Below are positions 1-7,768 of a stretch of DNA of 64,000 bases, piece by piece. The position numbers and the translations under genes were made by a program. This DNA is from CAVOOW01 sp963697675 (GTDB lineage: Bacteria > Actinomycetota > Actinomycetes > JACCUZ01). Numbering within the stretch: position 1 is the first letter of the stretch; each line of letters starts with the position of its first letter. The DNA lies in contig CAVOOW010000001.1 of assembly GCA_963697675.1 (NCBI GenBank), forward strand, positions 310,001-374,000, read 5' to 3'. The notes under the pieces are model-generated. The model ran no database searches, was not told the DNA's origin, and was given only the letters and a program-made list of their open reading frames with translations.

Positions 1-129
1 GACACCACCGGAGGGCGCCGCCCGACCAGATGGGGACGCACCCCACTGGCCCGCTGATCCGTGCTGTCGGTCATCATCCGTGCTCCTCCCGTGCTGCCCA
101 TCAGTCGGTGCCCATCACGTCGGTGCTCA

Positions 130-438
130 TCAGTCGAGTGCTCTGGCCAGCGTCCAGCCGGTGCCCGCCGTCGCCGACCAGTCGAAGCACAGGTCGAACA
201 CGCCCATGCCGTGGACCCGTCCACGCGTCGCCTCCACGCGCCACAGCTCGCGCTCGACGCTGAGTGCGGCCGAGTCGATGCCTGCGCCGGACTGGACGGC
301 CGCCTGCCACCAGGCACCGGTCTCCACCCAGCGCGCCAACACGGCCCGCACCACCCAGAGCCGGTCGCGCCAGAGGAACTCGGCCGGCTCGTCGTCACGA
401 CGGCGCACCTCGACCGGGTCGTCGTACCGTCTGGACAT
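130..438 (-). CDS. DUF6504 family protein (SOS-associated)
   Basis: 102-residue protein starting MSRRYDDPVEV, with the aromatic core FLWRDRLWVVRAVLARW..TGAWW typical of the actinobacterial DUF6504 family. Family members are often encoded beside the imuA-imuB-dnaE2 mutagenesis genes; the biochemical role is unknown. The start is chosen because AGGAGG lies 5 bases upstream of this ATG. A perfect SOS box lies 133 bases upstream on the same transcript path, and a long hairpin sits in the presumed leader. The gene points off the left edge, so an error-prone polymerase gene may follow, but that is inference. Confidence 0.75.
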   Translation of the reverse strand: MSRRYDDPVEVRRRDDEPAEFLWRDRLWVVRAVLARWVETGAWWQAAVQSGAGIDSAALSVERELWRVEATRGRVHGMGVFDLCFDWSATAGTGWTLARALD

Positions 439-472
439 CACGCCTCCTGACCTCGCCGGCTGTCTCGGGCGG

Positions 473-521
473 GCCCCACCCGGGAGGCACGGGGGTCGAG
501 ATCCGTGCCCCCGGGTGGGGC
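473..521. repeat. Imperfect hairpin in the DUF6504 leader
   Basis: GCCCCACCCGGG-A-GGCACGG at 473-492 pairs with CCGTGCCCCCGGGTGGGGC at 503-521, leaving a one-base bulge and a 10-base loop. It lies between the SOS box and the DUF6504 start, so it would be in the 5' leader of that mRNA. Unlike the other long hairpins here it does not follow a stop codon. Confidence 0.6.
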
Positions 522-570
522 TGCCGCCATGTCCGGCCGGTGGGCCGCGATTCCCACCATCCGGCGCTGA

Positions 571-586
571 TCGAACAGATGTTCGA
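571..586. promoter_or_regulatory. SOS box (LexA operator)
   Basis: TCGAAC-AGAT-GTTCGA is an exact match to the mycobacterial LexA site TCGAAC-N4-GTTCGA. It lies in the 293-base gap between the divergent DUF6504 gene (start 438) and the YbaK-type gene (start 732). The left gene is the likely target because DUF6504 genes belong to DNA-damage mutagenesis loci. The rest of the gap holds the hairpin at 473-521 and the promoter of the right-hand gene. Confidence 0.8.
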
Positions 587-717
587 ACAGTTCCTAGAGT
601 AAACCCCGCCACCGACAGCCACGTCAAGCCGCGCGGGACTCCCCGCTGAACTTCACCCGGACTTCTTCACACCGACGCCTCCGCGACGAAGTCCGACCGA
701 GCCGGACGGGCAGGTCG

Positions 718-723
718 TACCCT
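718..723 (+). promoter_or_regulatory. Leaderless-type -10 of the YbaK gene
   Basis: TACCCT lies 8 bases before the ATG at 732. No Shine-Dalgarno sequence is present, so the mRNA probably starts at the ATG. Confidence 0.6.
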
Positions 724-731
724 CACCCTTC

Positions 732-1211
732 ATGCCCGCAGAACACCCCAGCGTCGTCCGGGTCCGCGCCGAGCTGACCGCGCGCGGCGGTTCGGCGGAC
801 CGCATCCGCATCCTCGACGACGCGGCCCGCACCGCCGCGCAGGCCGCCGAGCAGCTCGGGGTCGAGGTCGCGCAGATCGCCAACTCGCTGCTCTTCGACG
901 CCGACGGCGCGCCGGTGCTGGTCATGGCCTCCGGCGGACACCGCGTGGACACCACCAAGGTCGCCTCGATCATCGGAGCAGCCAAGGTCCGCCGGGCAGA
1001 TGCCGACTTCGTGCGCAATCACACAGGATTCGCGATCGGCGGGGTTGCCCCGATCGGCCACCCCGAGCAGATCCGCACGCTGGTCGACCGTGACCTCGCG
1101 CAGTACGAAGTCCTGTGGGCGGCAGCGGGCCACCCGCACGCGGTCTTCCCCACGACCTACGACGAACTGGTCACGATGACGGGCGGGGTCCCCGCCGACG
1201 TCGGCGAATGA
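732..1211 (+). CDS. YbaK/EbsC-type aminoacyl-tRNA deacylase
   Basis: 159-residue YbaK/ProX-fold protein. The family hydrolyses mischarged aminoacyl-tRNAs such as Cys-tRNA(Pro) in the cytoplasm. The motifs run in the usual order: N-terminal EHPSVVRVRAEL, the IANSLLF strand, the conserved MASGGHRVD segment, then HTGFAIGGVAPIGH, the glycine-rich family signature near residues 98-112. Length is normal for a stand-alone member. The ATG at 732 is supported by a TACCCT -10 eight bases upstream and no ribosome-binding site. Exact tRNA specificity cannot be read from sequence. Confidence 0.88.
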   Translation: MPAEHPSVVRVRAELTARGGSADRIRILDDAARTAAQAAEQLGVEVAQIANSLLFDADGAPVLVMASGGHRVDTTKVASIIGAAKVRRADADFVRNHTGFAIGGVAPIGHPEQIRTLVDRDLAQYEVLWAAAGHPHAVFPTTYDELVTMTGGVPADVGE

Positions 1212-1223
1212 CGGCAGTGGCCG

Positions 1224-1877
1224 TCAGCGATCGGCGATGACGTCGGCGAGCATGCGAAGGTCCTTGGAGATGATGGCGCCGACGCCGAGCCCGCGGGCGT
1301 GCGCGAGGGCCTCCGGGGTGTCGACCCGCCAGGCCATCACCACGTCGGTGCGGTGCCGCAGCTCGGCCACCAGCTCCGGGGTCAGCAGGCGCAGCCGCAC
1401 TGAGACGCCGTAGACCGGCCCGCGCGCCAACCGTCGCCGAAGCGCCGCCAGCTGCCTGCGGTTGGCGACCGACAGCACCCGGCGAACGACAGGGTCGAAA
1501 GCGTCGAGTGCCTCCCACTCCTTGGTGCACACCGTGACCGGCACACCCGGAGCACGGGTCCGCAGCAGCTCGGACACCGCGGGAGCCAGGCCGGGGCCCT
1601 TGCCCTTCAGGTCGATCATCAGCCGCGGGTCGTCGCCGAGCTCGTCGAGCACCTGCGACAGCTCGACCAGCGAAAAGTCCCGGCGCGAGACGATCTCCCA
1701 CTTGTCCCACAGGTGCCAGGGACCGAGCAGCTTGTGGTGGCGCATCTCGAGGACGCCGCGGTAGTCGTGCACGTCGGCCTCGACGAGATCCACACCCAGG
1801 TCGAGTGCCTCCCGCAGGCCGGCGACCGTGTTGCCGGAGCGATGGGCGATGGCGAGCACAGGCTCAGGATGCCGCAA
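1224..1877 (-). CDS. Glycerophosphodiester phosphodiesterase family protein
   Basis: 217-residue TIM-barrel protein of the GDPD family, which hydrolyses glycerophosphodiesters to sn-glycerol 3-phosphate and an alcohol. It shows AHRSGNT near the N terminus (catalytic His-Arg), EADVHDYRG (metal-binding Glu and Asp), H..LLGPW, and LMIDLKGKG in place of the usual DIK. The C-terminal AWRVDTPEALAHARGLGVGAIISKD matches the barrel closure. No signal peptide is visible, so it is probably cytoplasmic. The start is TTG at 1877; GTG at 1859 is an alternative. It follows the flippase-like gene by 28 bases and is probably co-transcribed with it. Confidence 0.82.
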   Translation of the reverse strand: MRHPEPVLAIAHRSGNTVAGLREALDLGVDLVEADVHDYRGVLEMRHHKLLGPWHLWDKWEIVSRRDFSLVELSQVLDELGDDPRLMIDLKGKGPGLAPAVSELLRTRAPGVPVTVCTKEWEALDAFDPVVRRVLSVANRRQLAALRRRLARGPVYGVSVRLRLLTPELVAELRHRTDVVMAWRVDTPEALAHARGLGVGAIISKDLRMLADVIADR

Positions 1878-1905
1878 CGACGGGCCGGCCAGATCGCCGC
1901 GTCGC

Positions 1906-2811
1906 TCAGGCGGCCGCTCGCGCCGCGCGGACGCGGATCAGGCGACGGACGGCGAAGCTGCCACCGCCGAGGAACAAGGCAGGCATCCAGGCCAGCGTCG
2001 CGGTCAGCGCCACAGCGCCAACGGCGGCCTGCCACGTGATGCCGAGCGATGCGATGCCGACGACGAGGGCGCCCTCACGCGCCGAGGCGCCGTTGACGCC
2101 GGGCACGATGCCGGCCGCCTGGCTGGCTCCGAAAACACCGAGCAGCGCCACCGGATGCAGCTGCTCCCCCATCGACGAGACGGTGCCGATCAGCAGTCCC
2201 ATGATCGTCAGCTGGTAGCCCATCGACAGCAGCGCACCCTTGATCACGACTCGGGGCGCAGGCATGGGACGAGCGGCGAGCAGGCCGGGTCGGCGACGAT
2301 GGATCAGCAGGGCCACGACCAACACGCCCAGCGCGATGCCGAGGGCCGCCAGCAGGAGCTGTGGTGGCAGCGTCGCGCCCGAGATGAGAACGAACGCGGT
2401 GAGCCCGACCGCGCCGACCAGGCGGTCGAGCGCCACCTCGGCCACCGCGCACGGCCGGGCCATCCCGGCACCCTTCTGCAGGCGGTGCATGCGCCAGAGG
2501 TCAGCGCCCAGGTGGGCCGGTGAGGCCAACCCGAGCAGCTCGCTCTCCGCGTAGACGCGCAGGTGCCAGCGGCGGGTTTTCCCGCTGGTGGACAGGGCGT
2601 GCCAGCGCAGCGGGCACAGGATGTACTTGCCGATGATCCACGGCGCGAGGCCGAGCAGGGCGGGCTGCCAGGAGGGGTTCGGCACCCGGTCGAAGCTCCA
2701 CAGGGTCACGACGATCGCGGCGAGCACGCCGGCGACCTGCAGCCACGGCCGCGTGACGACGTAGGCGATACGGGCGGCGACTCGACTGACGTGCGAGGTG
2801 CTGGCGGTCAT
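1906..2811 (-). CDS. Flippase-like membrane protein (LPG synthase TM family)
   Basis: 301-residue integral membrane protein with about eight hydrophobic segments. It resembles the lysylphosphatidylglycerol synthase transmembrane/UPF0104 family; visible family features are the conserved R..AL segment and the GIVPGVNGASAREGALV stretch, similar to PGG..GVRE motifs in relatives. Members are thought to move lipids or lipid-linked precursors, but the substrate here is unknown. I chose the ATG at 2811; an upstream ATG at 2901 adds an unusual cysteine-rich 30-residue leader. GACCCT, a one-base variant of the local -10 motif, lies 8 bases before the chosen start. Confidence 0.7.
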   Translation of the reverse strand: MTASTSHVSRVAARIAYVVTRPWLQVAGVLAAIVVTLWSFDRVPNPSWQPALLGLAPWIIGKYILCPLRWHALSTSGKTRRWHLRVYAESELLGLASPAHLGADLWRMHRLQKGAGMARPCAVAEVALDRLVGAVGLTAFVLISGATLPPQLLLAALGIALGVLVVALLIHRRRPGLLAARPMPAPRVVIKGALLSMGYQLTIMGLLIGTVSSMGEQLHPVALLGVFGASQAAGIVPGVNGASAREGALVVGIASLGITWQAAVGAVALTATLAWMPALFLGGGSFAVRRLIRVRAARAAA

Positions 2812-2981
2812 GGTGGACAAGGGTCTGCAACACTCCGATTCCGGAAACCGGCCCTCGGTGCCCCGACACCAACAGCCGTGCTCAATGTCTCTCTTACCCA
2901 TTTCGGCGGCTGTTGAGCGCTCCTTTACCCCCTAACTGGCCAACGTCTCGCACAGATTGGGGTGTCGCAGACGTGTCGGCA

Positions 2982-2987
2982 TAGGGT
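2982..2987 (+). promoter_or_regulatory. Leaderless-type -10 of the CrtA-like gene
   Basis: TAGGGT lies 8 bases before the ATG at 2996. Confidence 0.6.
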
Positions 2988-2995
2988 CGCTCGCC

Positions 2996-3706
2996 ATGAC
3001 GGGGTACGTGCGCGACACGGTGCCCGAGCGCGTCACGCTCCACCTCTGGGGGGTACGACCGCACTCGGTGCCGGCCGCGCTCGTACGCATGGGGCTTGAT
3101 CGTCGACACCTGCGCAGGACGGCGGGTCTGCGCTTCGCCAAGCTGCTGGGCACGGGCAACGGGCGCACGTTCACCGTCCGCGACGCGGACCCGCTGCACT
3201 GGGGGCTGCTCGCGACGTGGTCGTCAGCAGCGGCGGCCGACGCATTCGAGTCGGGGCCGGTGGCGCGGGGCTGGGGGCGGCTGGCGGACGAGCGGCTGCG
3301 GGTCGACCTGCGGCCGCTGGCCAGCCGGGGCGAGTGGTCGGGCCGGCGACCGTTCGGGGCTCCCACCCCTTCGCCGTACGGCGGCGCCGTCGCGGCTGTC
3401 ACGAGGGCACGGATCGCGCCGCGAAAGATGGCCGGCTTCTGGCGGGCCGTTCCGCCCGTGTCCGCCGATCTCGCGCAGTGCGACGGTGTGCGGCTGGCCG
3501 TCGGCATCGGCGAGGCCCCGATCGGCCTGCAGGGAACCTTCAGCCTCTGGACTTCGGCTGCTGCACTGACCGAGTTCGCGCACCGACGCGGACCACACGT
3601 CGAGGTGGTCGCGCGCACGGCATCGGAGCGTTGGTACTCCGAGGAGCTGTTCGCCCGCTTCGCGGTCCTCTCTGTCCACGGGACGTTCGCCGGTCACACG
3701 CCCTGA
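2996..3706 (+). CDS. CrtA-like monooxygenase (spheroidene monooxygenase family)
   Basis: 236-residue protein resembling actinobacterial relatives of spheroidene monooxygenase CrtA. Recognisable stretches are LHLWGVRPHSVPAAL, GLRFAKLLGTGNGRTFTVRDADP, WRAVPPVSADL, LAVGIGEAPIGLQGTFSLW and FAHRRGPHVEVV. CrtA oxidises acyclic carotenoids, so with the carotenoid genes further right this could add a keto or hydroxy group; the substrate is inference. The start at 2996 fits a TAGGGT -10. It converges on clpP; a weak 6-bp hairpin (3702-3707 with 3716-3721) separates the stop codons. Confidence 0.7.
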   Translation: MTGYVRDTVPERVTLHLWGVRPHSVPAALVRMGLDRRHLRRTAGLRFAKLLGTGNGRTFTVRDADPLHWGLLATWSSAAAADAFESGPVARGWGRLADERLRVDLRPLASRGEWSGRRPFGAPTPSPYGGAVAAVTRARIAPRKMAGFWRAVPPVSADLAQCDGVRLAVGIGEAPIGLQGTFSLWTSAAALTEFAHRRGPHVEVVARTASERWYSEELFARFAVLSVHGTFAGHTP

Positions 3707-3716
3707 CCTGGCGGTG

Positions 3717-4316
3717 TCAGGCTGCGGGAAGAGCCGCCGCATGTGAGATGACGTGGTCGACGAAGCCATAGTCCTTGGCTTCCTCGGCGGTGAACCAGCT
3801 GTCCCGGTCGGAGTCGGCTTCGATGCGGTCGAGCGGCTGACCCGTGTGCTCGGCGATGAGCCCGGCGAGCTGACGTTTGGCCTGAACCATCTGCTCGGCC
3901 TGGGTCTTGATGTCGGTCGCCACCCCACCGAAGCCGCCCAGCGGCTGGTGCATGACGACCCGGGCGTGCGGCAAGGCATAACGCTTCCCGCGGGTGCCCG
4001 CGGAGAGCAGGAACTGCCCCATGGAAGCGGCCAGTCCCATGGCGACCGTCGCTACGTCGCACCGCACGAAGCGCATCGTGTCGTAGATCGCCAGGCCGGC
4101 CGTCACCGATCCTCCGGGCGAGTTGATGTAGAGCCAGATGTCCTTGTCCGGATTCGCCGCGGACAGCAACAGCATCTGCGCTGACAGCACGTTCGCGACG
4201 TCGTCTCGTACCTCTGTGCCGAGAACGAGGATCCGCTCACGCATCAACCGGTCATAGACGTGCTCGTCCAACGATGCGCTCGCCGCGGTTGTGACCCATG
4301 CGTCGTCTCTCGCCAT
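3717..4316 (-). CDS. clpP: ATP-dependent Clp protease proteolytic subunit (ClpP3/P4-like)
   Basis: 199-residue ClpP serine protease. The catalytic serine sits in MGLAASMGQFL, the histidine in ALPHARVVMHQPLGG and the aspartate in DRDSWFTAEEAKDYGFVD. It forms barrels that degrade proteins fed by Clp ATPases. The GLAASMGQF and GFGG signatures and the divergent PopR/ClgR-type gene recall the Streptomyces clpP3/clpP4 system more than clpP1/clpP2. Only one clpP is here, and its partner must lie elsewhere. The ATG is preceded by GAGAGGTGG. The 201-base gap to the divergent regulator holds two operator-like palindromes. Confidence 0.93.
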   Translation of the reverse strand: MARDDAWVTTAASASLDEHVYDRLMRERILVLGTEVRDDVANVLSAQMLLLSAANPDKDIWLYINSPGGSVTAGLAIYDTMRFVRCDVATVAMGLAASMGQFLLSAGTRGKRYALPHARVVMHQPLGGFGGVATDIKTQAEQMVQAKRQLAGLIAEHTGQPLDRIEADSDRDSWFTAEEAKDYGFVDHVISHAAALPAA

Positions 4317-4395
4317 CTGCCGACCACCTCTCGTCGTTTGCTCAAAAGCCTGACCCGGCCGCCGCGCGGAAACCTGCGATTGCGCTCGCGGGAGA

Positions 4396-4410
4396 TCTGC
4401 CAGCAGCAGA
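4396..4410. promoter_or_regulatory. PopR-type operator candidate
   Basis: TCTGCC-AGC-AGCAGA differs by one base from the TCTGCC-N3-GGCAGA palindrome described for PopR control of Streptomyces clpP3/clpP4. It lies between divergent clpP and the PopR/ClgR-type gene. Confidence 0.55.
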
Positions 4411-4415
4411 CAGCG

Positions 4416-4433
4416 TGTTCGCCCAGGGCGATG
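4416..4433. promoter_or_regulatory. ClgR-type operator candidate
   Basis: TGTTCGCCCAGGGCGATG fits every position of WNNWCGCYNANRGCGWWS, the ClgR motif as I recall it from Corynebacterium work. It lies 5 bases from the PopR-like site in the same divergent promoter. Confidence 0.55.
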
Positions 4434-4517
4434 GTCGAGATCCTGGTCACGGCGTCAGGGTCGTGGTGTCGTGGTGGGACGAGAAAGTCGAAGGCGTACG
4501 AGAAGGGACGGTCGCAC

Positions 4518-4889
4518 ATGCTGCTGCGGCACGCGATCGGTCCGGTGCTGCGCCGGATCCGCCTGCAGCAAGGTCGAACCCTGCGCGAGGTGGCCGGAAC
4601 CGCGCGGGTGTCGGTGCCCTACCTCTCCGAGGTCGAACGGGGACGGAAGGAGGCGTCGTCGGAGATCCTCGCCGCGGTCTGCCTGGCCCTCGGCGTGAGC
4701 CTGCGGGCGTTGCTCGACGAATCCAGCGCCGAGCTCCGCTACGGGCCGGCCCCCGTCACGTCGCGACGTGCCGCCGGCACCGATGGTGAGCCGTCGGCAC
4801 GTACGCACGCCCCCGACGATGTACTCGCCATGGTTGCTCCCGGGCCGTGGGTCGAGGTCGACGTCGGACGCGTTCTCACGACCTTCTAG
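4518..4889 (+). CDS. XRE-family clp regulator (PopR/ClgR-like)
   Basis: 123-residue regulator with an N-terminal helix-turn-helix domain (residues about 3-70): IGPVLRRIRLQQGRTLREVA, RVSVPYLSEVERGRKEASSEIL, CLALGVSL. This is the signature of actinobacterial ClgR and PopR, which activate clp protease genes and are themselves Clp substrates. VSVPYLSEVERGRKEASSE is closer to PopR than to ClgR, from memory. It is divergent from clpP, with two operator-like sites between them. The C terminus ends LTTF, not the Ala-Ala degradation tail known for Streptomyces PopR, so turnover may differ. The start is the ATG giving MLLRHAIG. Confidence 0.82.
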   Translation: MLLRHAIGPVLRRIRLQQGRTLREVAGTARVSVPYLSEVERGRKEASSEILAAVCLALGVSLRALLDESSAELRYGPAPVTSRRAAGTDGEPSARTHAPDDVLAMVAPGPWVEVDVGRVLTTF

Positions 4890-4940
4890 CTCGACGGGGC
4901 ACCAGTCGCGCCGTCCGTTCGCTGTGGCGATGATGGGCGG

Positions 4941-6164
4941 ATGGCGTCGTTGTGGGGTCGTGCCGGACGGGTGCTCGCGGTTCCGGTTGCCCGGTTCCGC
5001 AGCGTCGGCTGGCCGGAGGTGGCCTGGACCCTGCGGCTGACCGTGGCCGCCGTGGCCGCTTACGCGCTCGCGGAGGTCTTCTTCCCCGGCACTCAGCCGC
5101 TGCTCGCTCCGCTGACGGCGCTGCTCGTGGTCCAGCTGACCCCGGTCAGCCTGCTGGCGAGCGGCGTCGATCGGGTCGTCAGCGTGGTCGCCGGTGTGTC
5201 GGTGGCGGCGGTCTTCTCGGCGGCGGTGGAACTGACGTGGTGGAGCCTGGCCATCGTCATTGCCGTGGCGCTGTTCGTCGGGCAGCTGCTGCGAGTCGGG
5301 TCCAACCTGATGGAGGTGCCGATCAGCGCGATGCTGGTGCTCGGGGTCGGATCGCTGGCCACGGACTCGGCAGCCTGGCAGCGGATCGGCGAGACGCTCG
5401 TCGGTGCCGTTGCCGGCGTTGCCTCCAACCTGCTTTTCCCGCCGAAGGTCCAGGCAAAGGATGCGGGAGCCGCCATCGACGGCATGGCGACGGACCTGGC
5501 CGACCTGTTGGATCGCGCGGCCGCCGACCTGGCGAACGCCAGCACCAGCGGCGCCGTTCTGGCTGACCGGGCGGCAGGCTGGCTCGACGACGCAAGACGC
5601 CTGACGCACAACATCCCGAACGTCGGGACGGCCTTGCTGCGCGCCGAAGAGAGCCGACGGCTGAACCTGCGGGCGGTCGGCACTCCTGACCCGGGACCCG
5701 CGCTGCGGCACGGGCTGGAGGCGCTCGAGCACTCCGCAGTCGCGGTGCGCAGCATGTTCCGGTCCGTGATCGACGCCATCAAGGGCGACGGCTGGCCGGC
5801 CGGCGAAGTGGGTTCAGAGCTCGCGGGCGCGATCGCCGTGGTGCTGGGAGAGTTCGCGTCAGCGATCCGGGCCTTCGGCCGACTCGTTCGCGTCGACGCC
5901 AGACCGCAGCAGGACCATCCCTCCGAGATGGCGCAGCTGCGAGAAGCATCGGACGGGTTGCGCGAGGCCACGGCCCGCATCAACGACATGCTCCTGGCCG
6001 ACGACGACCCGGGGCGCAGCGAGCTGAACTTCGCCCTGCTGACTACCGCCAAACGGCTCACGGCGGAACTCGACCTCGACGAGCACATCCGGAGGCAGAG
6101 CCGCCCAGCCTCCGCCTCGACGCTCCGGCGCCTCACCGAACGCGCGAGAAAACCCGCGAAATGA
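4941..6164 (+). CDS. FUSC/aromatic acid exporter family membrane protein
   Basis: 407-residue protein. An N-terminal block of about five or six transmembrane helices (residues about 28-165) contains LRLTVAAVAAYALAEVFFPGTQPLLAPLTALLVVQ, the typical entry of the FUSC/ArAE family; a long charged helical cytoplasmic region follows. Family members export aromatic acids or have unknown envelope roles; the substrate here is unknown. It starts 51 bases after the PopR-like gene in the same direction. It converges on the permease with 19 bases between stop codons and no strong hairpin. Confidence 0.75.
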   Translation: MASLWGRAGRVLAVPVARFRSVGWPEVAWTLRLTVAAVAAYALAEVFFPGTQPLLAPLTALLVVQLTPVSLLASGVDRVVSVVAGVSVAAVFSAAVELTWWSLAIVIAVALFVGQLLRVGSNLMEVPISAMLVLGVGSLATDSAAWQRIGETLVGAVAGVASNLLFPPKVQAKDAGAAIDGMATDLADLLDRAAADLANASTSGAVLADRAAGWLDDARRLTHNIPNVGTALLRAEESRRLNLRAVGTPDPGPALRHGLEALEHSAVAVRSMFRSVIDAIKGDGWPAGEVGSELAGAIAVVLGEFASAIRAFGRLVRVDARPQQDHPSEMAQLREASDGLREATARINDMLLADDDPGRSELNFALLTTAKRLTAELDLDEHIRRQSRPASASTLRRLTERARKPAK

Positions 6165-6183
6165 TGAGGAAGGGGAGGGGGCG

Positions 6184-7698
6184 TCAGGCGGCGGCTGCGG
6201 CTACCGCGGCAGCCGGCTGTGCTGTGGTTGCCGTCGCGGGCTGCCGCCGGGTGAGCAGGGTCAGCGCGACATAGCTGGCCGAGCCGACCACGGGTCCCAC
6301 CAGGACGGACAGGTCTGCGCCACCGAGGGCGCCGGCGACCGGACCCATGAAGATGGTCGTGTTCACGCAGAGCAGCGCCAGGGAGGTGCCGATGACCTGC
6401 GCAGTGACTCCACACCAGTTGACGCCGTTGCGATACCAGACCGGGCTGCTGGGCGACTCGTCGTGCAGCGCCTGGCCGTCGTAGCGGTTGCGCCGCAGGA
6501 TGATGTCAGCGCCGTAGATGGCCAGGCTGGGTCCGAGCAGGCTCACCGAGAGCTCGAGGATGCTGTTCACGGTGTCCATGAAGTTGGAGACGAACAAGGC
6601 GTACAGCGCCAGCGAGACACCGACGACACCGTCGAAGAAGACGGTGAACGCCCGACTGGCCTTGACGCCGACGGCCTGCAGCGAGAGCCCGGAGCTGTAG
6701 GCGGTGAGCACGTTGTTCGTGATCGAGCCGACGACGATGGCCAGCAGGAACACCGGGTAGAACCAGCCAGGGAGGATCGCGGCCAGCGCCGACTGCGGGT
6801 CGGTCATGTCGACGGCAGTGCCGGCCAGCACTCCCAGCGCGCCGAGCAGCACGGCCGGGGCGAAGCCGCCGAGCGCGGTCCATGCAGCCGTGGCGCGTGG
6901 CGAGGTGGACTCAGGCAGATAGCGGGCGTAGTCGGCACCGGAGCCCCAGGACAGCGGACCGGAGGCGATGATCGTCAGCCCGACGCAGGCCGCCGCCCAC
7001 AGCGCCGTTCCGTGCGGCGCATCCGTCGGGACGTAGTGCAGGTCCGCGTGCTGGACGACGAAGACGGCCAGGATGGCGCAGCAGGCCACCAGCCCGAGGG
7101 CGAACCAGCTGCTGACCCGCACGATGGTGGCGTGTCCGTAGACGCTGATCGCCAGGGTGACGACCGCAGTTGCGACGACGATGGTCAGCTTCACCGGCAT
7201 GCTCGCCGTGAGGCCGATCTGCTCGACGAACGCGAACCCGGCCAGGGCTCCGACGATGAGGTTGATCGCTTCGTACGACACGGCGATCATCCAGCCCACG
7301 ATGGCGACGTTGACCCGGTTGCCGCGCACGCCGAACATCGAGCGCGCGACCACGCCGCTCGGGGTGCCTGAGCTCGGGCCGCTGACCGCGAGCAGGCCGA
7401 CCAGCGCCCAGAACACGTTGCCGCCGACGATCACGGCCATGGCCTGCCAGACGTTGAGACCGAGCAGGATCATCGTGCCGCCGAGCACGATGTAGAGGTA
7501 CGTGACGTTCGACATGGCCCACACGGCGAACAGCTCGCGGGCCCGGCCGTGCCGCTCGGCAGCGGGGATGAAGTCGATGCCGTGCTGTTCCACCTGGCCC
7601 GCCCGGTCGGTGGTTGGACCGGGGCCCGTTGGCGTCTCGCTGGTGGCGGTCGGTGACGCGGGTCTGTCGAGGGTGGCGACGGATGCTGTGCAAGTCAT
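6184..7698 (-). CDS. NCS1 purine-cytosine permease family transporter
   Basis: 504-residue protein with about twelve hydrophobic segments after a 55-residue soluble N terminus, matching the nucleobase:cation symporter-1 (CodB-like) family. Seen motifs: GGTMILLGLNVWQAM in the first helices, VSGPSSGTPSGVVARSMFGVRGN, and WGSGADYARYLP. The family takes up cytosine, purines, hydantoins or thiamine; the substrate is not determinable. GGAGAAGCGAA precedes the ATG. A TetR-type gene is divergent 70 bases away, with an inverted repeat between, so the two are probably a transporter/regulator pair. Confidence 0.87.
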   Translation of the reverse strand: MTCTASVATLDRPASPTATSETPTGPGPTTDRAGQVEQHGIDFIPAAERHGRARELFAVWAMSNVTYLYIVLGGTMILLGLNVWQAMAVIVGGNVFWALVGLLAVSGPSSGTPSGVVARSMFGVRGNRVNVAIVGWMIAVSYEAINLIVGALAGFAFVEQIGLTASMPVKLTIVVATAVVTLAISVYGHATIVRVSSWFALGLVACCAILAVFVVQHADLHYVPTDAPHGTALWAAACVGLTIIASGPLSWGSGADYARYLPESTSPRATAAWTALGGFAPAVLLGALGVLAGTAVDMTDPQSALAAILPGWFYPVFLLAIVVGSITNNVLTAYSSGLSLQAVGVKASRAFTVFFDGVVGVSLALYALFVSNFMDTVNSILELSVSLLGPSLAIYGADIILRRNRYDGQALHDESPSSPVWYRNGVNWCGVTAQVIGTSLALLCVNTTIFMGPVAGALGGADLSVLVGPVVGSASYVALTLLTRRQPATATTAQPAAAVAAAAA

Positions 7699-7726
7699 TT
7701 CGCTTCTCCAACGTTATTGGCCGCTT

Positions 7727-7745
7727 GACCAATTGCTTGTTGGTC
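7727..7745. promoter_or_regulatory. Candidate operator of the TetR/permease pair
   Basis: GACCAA-N7-TTGGTC, a perfect 6-bp inverted repeat, lies between divergent permease and TetR starts. Position and symmetry suit an operator; no binding evidence exists. Confidence 0.45.
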
Positions 7746-7756
7746 GCATAGTCAAC

Positions 7757-7762
7757 TACGCT
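7757..7762 (+). promoter_or_regulatory. Leaderless-type -10 of the TetR gene
   Basis: TACGCT lies 6 bases before the ATG at 7769. Confidence 0.55.
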
Positions 7763-7768
7763 GTGCGC

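Noticed and set aside
61..135. Short direct repeats (TCGGTGCYCATCA-like) near the left edge
   Set aside because: Only two or three imperfect copies of about 13 bases; could be chance in this composition.
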